Below, piece by piece: positions 6,471-9,595 of a DNA stretch of 9,595 nucleotides. The stretch spans positions 1-9,595 of the forward strand of contig JBDKLO010000165.1 of the NCBI GenBank assembly GCA_039795615.1, read 5' to 3'. The DNA comes from UBA6136 sp039795615 (GTDB lineage: Bacteria > Pseudomonadota > Gammaproteobacteria > Methylococcales > Methylococcaceae). The translations under genes were made by a program, and so were the position numbers. The notes beneath the pieces are model-generated. The model worked only from the letters and a program-made list of their open reading frames with translations, searched no databases and was not told the origin of the DNA. Within the stretch, counting starts at the first letter, position 1. Every line of letters begins with the position of its first letter.

Positions 6471-7253
6471 ATGGTTGAACACATTCATCTCGACGAGTTC
6501 CTGACCGGCGGAGCCATGATCACACTAGTGATTCTGACCTCAGTCGCCTTTCAGCATTGGGTCAAGCAACGCGTCGGAAAGGAAACTCTGGAGAGCTTCC
6601 ATGAGGTTGGCGGATACTACATGTCGGCGGTTGGCACCCTTTACGCCGTGATTCTTGGTCTGGTTGTTGTCGATGCCACCAATCGATTTAACGACGCACG
6701 ACTGCATCTTGAGAGCGAAGCGAACTCTCTGATGGAGATCTATGCCCTCTCTGACAAGATGCCGGCCCCTTATCGTGAGAGTATTCGAGAAACGGTTCGC
6801 GCCTATACAACGGAAACCTTGAATCAAGGCTGGAAACACATGGCATTGGGTGAGCGCGACATTGAGGGCCGAGTTCTTTTCCAACAACTCTTGAATGAAA
6901 TCAGAGAGGTTGAACCCGTCACAGAAAACCAGAAAGCCCTTTACACCACCATGCTGACCTCCTTCGTCAACGCTGGAGAAAGCCGGCGGGCGAGACTCAA
7001 TTTTGCTGAATACGACATCCCAGGCGTCGAGTGGTTTTCACTGATTGTCGGCGGGATCATTACCATCGCATTCACCATGTTCTTTTCCATCGAGCATCTC
7101 ATTGGTCAGGCCATCATGACGGCCATGGTGACTTTTATCGTGTCCTTGAATCTTTACCTGGCTTTCCTTTTCACAACCCCTTACTCAGGAGACGTCAAGG
7201 TGCCCAATGATTCCTTTGTCTCACTTCAGTCTTTCACTCAGGCTGACCTTTAA
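6471..7253 (+). CDS. DUF4239-type (bestrophin-like) integral membrane protein, function unknown
   Basis: The 260-residue product is predicted to be an inner-membrane protein with four hydrophobic helices, at about 13-30, 49-69, 188-207 and 212-235. The first pair and last pair are separated by a soluble, mostly helical, charged region of about 115 residues. The pattern fits DUF4239: GTLYAVILGLVVVDA, then ESEANSLMEIYALSDKMP, then a SRRARL motif before helix 3, then a TPYSGDVKVPNDSF end. No member function is firmly established, and the bestrophin-channel link is by fold-level resemblance only. Assignment is from recalled family pattern. It begins 16 bases after epmB with no room for a promoter, so it is probably co-transcribed. 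No ribosome binding site precedes the ATG at 6471. An in-frame ATG at residue 16 has a GGCGGAG just upstream and could be the real start, though it would shorten helix 1. Confidence 0.85.
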   Translation: MVEHIHLDEFLTGGAMITLVILTSVAFQHWVKQRVGKETLESFHEVGGYYMSAVGTLYAVILGLVVVDATNRFNDARLHLESEANSLMEIYALSDKMPAPYRESIRETVRAYTTETLNQGWKHMALGERDIEGRVLFQQLLNEIREVEPVTENQKALYTTMLTSFVNAGESRRARLNFAEYDIPGVEWFSLIVGGIITIAFTMFFSIEHLIGQAIMTAMVTFIVSLNLYLAFLFTTPYSGDVKVPNDSFVSLQSFTQADL

Positions 7254-7269
7254 AGGCCCTGAAACGACG

Positions 7270-7291
7270 AAGGGGCCTTTCGGCCCCCTTT
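7270..7291. terminator. Bidirectional terminator-like hairpin between the DUF4239 gene and pnp
   Basis: GGGGCC (7272-7277) pairs with GGCCCC (7282-7287) around a four-base loop, which reads GAAA, a GNRA tetraloop, on the minus strand. In the plus direction it is followed by TTTGTCTT and in the minus direction by TTCGTCGTTTC, so both T tracts are weak. It sits 17 bases after the DUF4239 stop and 32 bases after the pnp stop, as expected for a shared terminator of convergent genes. Confidence 0.7.
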
Positions 7292-7322
7292 GTCTTGATC
7301 ACTCGACCTGATCGACGAAGAC

Positions 7323-9407
7323 TTACTCTCCGAGCTCAGCCGCCTTCATGCTAAGGCGAACACGACCCTGCCGATCGATTTCGAGGACCTTAACCCGAAC
7401 GATGTCGCCTTCGGCCAGCTTATCGCTCACCTTTTCGACGTGTTCGTCGGAGATTTGTGAGATATGAACAAGACCGTCCTTACCCGGCAGCACCGTGACG
7501 AACGCCCCAAAGTCCATCAGTCGAGCAACACGACCTTCATAGATCTTGCCGACCTCAACCTCAGCCGTAATCTGCTCGATACGACGACGGGCTTCATCGC
7601 CGGCTTCACGATCAACGGAGGCAACCTTCACCAGACCGTCGTCGGTGATGTCAATGCTCGCACCGGTCTCTTCCGTGATCGAACGAATCGTTGCACCGCC
7701 CTTACCGATCACATCACGAATCTTGCTGGGGTCAATGCTGAAGCTGATGATGCGAGGTGCAAAATCAGACATTTGCTCACGCGGAGCAGACAGCGCTTCA
7801 GCCATCTTGCCCAGGATGTGCAAGCGACCTTTCTTTGCCTGCTGTAGCGCCTTGCTCATGATTTCTGGCGTGATGCCATCAATTTTGATATCCATCTGGA
7901 GCGCGGTAATGCCATCTTCAGATCCGGCAACCTTGAAGTCCATGTCACCGAGATGGTCTTCATCCCCCATGATGTCGGAGAGAATCGCGAACGAATCACC
8001 TTCCTTGATCAGACCCATCGCAATACCAGCAACCGGAGCGAGAGTAGGAACACCTGCATCCATCAGTGCAAGACTTGATCCGCAGACCGATGCCATGGAG
8101 CTTGAACCGTTGGATTCGGTGATTTCAGAGACCACGCGAATGACGTAGGGAAATTCCTCCTGATCAGGCATGACAGCCTGAACACCACGCTTTGCTAATC
8201 GACCATGCCCGACTTCTCGGCGCTTTGGAGAACCGATCATGCCGATCTCGCCAACGCAGTAGGGAGGGAAGTTATAGTGGAAAAGGAAGGTTTCCTTATA
8301 TTCACCTTCGATCGCGTCGATGACCTGCGCATCACGACCCGTACCCAGAGTGGCAACAACCAGTGCCTGAGTCTCGCCGCGGGTGAACAGCGCGGACCCA
8401 TGGGTACGCGGCAGGACACCTGTGCGGATGGTGATCGGTCGAACCGTTTCAAGATCTCGTCCATCGATGCGCTTCGCATCGTTGAGGATCATGGCACGAA
8501 CGGTGTTGTACTCAAGATCTTCGATCTGAGCCTTTACAGCCTTAGCTGAATACTGGCCATCGGCGCTGAGCTTTTCGACAACAGCCGTACGCGCCTGCTT
8601 GATCGCCTGCTGGCGAGCCTGCTTGTCAGCAATCTGATAGGCCGCGGAAACTGCTGCCCCAGCATTTTCCTTAACCAGACTTACGAGCGACTCGTCTGCA
8701 CCCGATGCAGTCCAGTCCCACGGAGTCACACCGACTTCCGCAGCCAGTTCGCGGATCGCATTGATTGCAGTTTGCATCTGCTCGTGACCAAAGACCACGG
8801 CGCCCAGCATTTCCTCTTCAGACAACATGTCTGCTTCGGACTCAACCATCAGCACGGCATTTTGCGTACCGGCCACAACCAGATCCAGCAGGGAGTCGTC
8901 CAACTGGCTGGCCGTGGGGTTCAGCACATACTTGTCATCGATGAAACCAACCCGGCAGGCACCGATCGGCCCCTTGAACGGCATGCCTGAGAGCGTCAGA
9001 GCGGCAGAGGCGCCAATGAGTGCAGCAATGTCAGGATCAACCTCAGGGTTGAGGGACATCACGGTCGCCGTGATCTGAACATCGTTATTGAATCCTTCCG
9101 GAAACAGTGGACGCACTGGACGGTCGATCAGGCGAGCTGTGAGCGTTTCCTTCTCTGAAGGACGCCCTTCTCTCTTGAAGAAGCCACCCGGAATTTTTCC
9201 AGCTGCATAGGCCTTTTCCTGATAATCCACGCGCAGCGGGAAGAAATCAGTGTCAGGAGAGGCTTCACGCTTGCCAACGGCGGTGACAAGAACCACCGTA
9301 CCAGCCACATCGACCATCACGGCTGCATCAGCCTGACGGGCGATCTCACCGGTTTCGAGCGTAACCAGATGCTCGCCGTACTTGAATTGTTTCCGGATTG
9401 GATTCAC
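7323..9407 (-). CDS. pnp: Polyribonucleotide nucleotidyltransferase (PNPase)
   Basis: PNPase is a trimeric phosphorolytic 3'-5' exoribonuclease, a core enzyme of mRNA decay and often part of the degradosome. The 694 residues contain the first RNase PH domain (about 1-230), an alpha-helical linker (about 235-305) and the second, catalytic RNase PH domain (about 310-545). That domain has GSPKRREVGHGRLAKR, ESNGSSSMASVCGSS and the metal-binding LSDIMGDEDHLGDMDF (Asp478, Asp482, Asp484 and Asp488 region). A KH domain follows with IGKGG at 567-571, then an S1 domain (about 620-687). The protein stops just after S1 and lacks the roughly 20-residue Ala/Pro/Glu tail of the 711-residue E. coli enzyme. 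The start is GTG at 9407, supported by a GAAGG seven bases upstream and the conserved N-terminus NPIRKQFKYG. It follows rpsO by 23 bases in the classical rpsO-pnp order. Confidence 0.99.
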   Translation of the reverse strand: MNPIRKQFKYGEHLVTLETGEIARQADAAVMVDVAGTVVLVTAVGKREASPDTDFFPLRVDYQEKAYAAGKIPGGFFKREGRPSEKETLTARLIDRPVRPLFPEGFNNDVQITATVMSLNPEVDPDIAALIGASAALTLSGMPFKGPIGACRVGFIDDKYVLNPTASQLDDSLLDLVVAGTQNAVLMVESEADMLSEEEMLGAVVFGHEQMQTAINAIRELAAEVGVTPWDWTASGADESLVSLVKENAGAAVSAAYQIADKQARQQAIKQARTAVVEKLSADGQYSAKAVKAQIEDLEYNTVRAMILNDAKRIDGRDLETVRPITIRTGVLPRTHGSALFTRGETQALVVATLGTGRDAQVIDAIEGEYKETFLFHYNFPPYCVGEIGMIGSPKRREVGHGRLAKRGVQAVMPDQEEFPYVIRVVSEITESNGSSSMASVCGSSLALMDAGVPTLAPVAGIAMGLIKEGDSFAILSDIMGDEDHLGDMDFKVAGSEDGITALQMDIKIDGITPEIMSKALQQAKKGRLHILGKMAEALSAPREQMSDFAPRIISFSIDPSKIRDVIGKGGATIRSITEETGASIDITDDGLVKVASVDREAGDEARRRIEQITAEVEVGKIYEGRVARLMDFGAFVTVLPGKDGLVHISQISDEHVEKVSDKLAEGDIVRVKVLEIDRQGRVRLSMKAAELGE

Positions 9408-9414
9408 AGCAATA

Positions 9415-9419
9415 CCTTC
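9415..9419 (-). promoter_or_regulatory. Ribosome binding site of pnp
   Basis: GAAGG on the minus strand is separated by seven bases from the GTG at 9407. It fixes this non-ATG start and is the clearest Shine-Dalgarno sequence in the window. Confidence 0.8.
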
Positions 9420-9430
9420 GATGTTACGAA

Positions 9431-9595
9431 TTAGCGACGCAGACCAAGTCTCTCAATAAGGCTCTTGTAACGATCGACATCCTTGCTCTTGAGGTAATCA
9501 AGAAGCTTACGGCGCTGGTTAACCAGACGAAGCAGGCCACGACGTGAGTGGTGATCCTTCTTGTTCTGAACAAAATGGGGGGTGAGGTGGTTAAT
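9431..9595 (-). CDS. rpsO: 30S ribosomal protein S15, 5' part beyond window edge
   Basis: S15 binds 16S rRNA early in 30S assembly and contacts 23S rRNA at an intersubunit bridge. The 54 C-terminal residues are present, entering at INHLTPHFVQNKKDHHSRRG and continuing through LLRLVNQRRKLLDYLKSKDVDRYKSLIERLGLRR to a TAA at 9431-9433. KKDHHSRRGLL and QRRKLLDYL are near-invariant S15 signatures. The full protein is normally about 89 residues, so roughly 35 N-terminal residues lie outside the window. It is the upstream partner of pnp, which starts 23 bases later, so the two are almost certainly co-transcribed. Confidence 0.98.
   Translation of the reverse strand: MNHLTPHFVQNKKDHHSRRGLLRLVNQRRKLLDYLKSKDVDRYKSLIERLGLRR

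Noticed and set aside
7546..8148. 200-codon plus-strand open frame opposite pnp
   Set aside because: It is Ser/Ala-rich low-information translation antisense to the conserved catalytic, KH and S1 regions of PNPase, as expected from pnp codon bias.
1..9595. Search for an undescribed multi-gene system (defence, secondary metabolism, mobile island)
   Set aside because: All genes but one belong to well-known housekeeping families with intact motifs. The only unknown is a single DUF4239 protein, and there is no sign of horizontal transfer.

Overview
This is an ordinary chromosomal housekeeping window, most likely from a gammaproteobacterium outside the MutH-carrying Enterobacterales. The basis is close residue-level similarity to E. 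coli family members recalled from memory (MutL, MaeA, EpmA, EF-P, EpmB, PNPase, S15), the presence of the EF-P beta-lysylation genes typical of this class, and a MutL that keeps the metal-dependent endonuclease motifs that MutH-using species lose. No database search was possible. I see no transposase, integrase, CRISPR array, phage gene or toxin-antitoxin pair, and nothing that looks like an undescribed defence or metabolic system.

Layout: a 5'-truncated mutL (plus strand, 1-1794) converges with an NAD-type malic enzyme gene (minus, 1797-3527), with two bases between their stop codons. Upstream of the malic enzyme, on the same strand, are a strong intrinsic terminator (3612-3647) and a tRNA-Ser(GGA) gene (3656-3743). 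Next comes the EF-P modification locus: epmA (minus), efp (minus) and, divergent from efp, epmB (plus). A four-helix DUF4239 membrane-protein gene follows epmB after 16 bases. A hairpin region separates it from the convergent pnp gene (minus, 7323-9407), which lies downstream of a 3' fragment of rpsO (minus, to 9595).

Functionally, the centre of the window encodes a complete post-translational modification path. EpmB isomerises lysine to (R)-beta-lysine, EpmA attaches it to Lys34 of EF-P, and modified EF-P relieves ribosome stalling at polyproline stretches. The efp/epmB gap carries two divergent sigma70-type promoters that share one palindromic -10 element (5441-5448), so the two transcription units probably cannot be bound by polymerase at the same time. 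This is the most interesting regulatory feature here.

Other points worth checking are the hairpin between efp and epmA, the 23-base rpsO-pnp gap with no room for the long RNase III leader hairpin known from E. coli pnp, the DUF4239 gene attached to epmB, and a possible sigma54-like element ahead of the malic enzyme gene.
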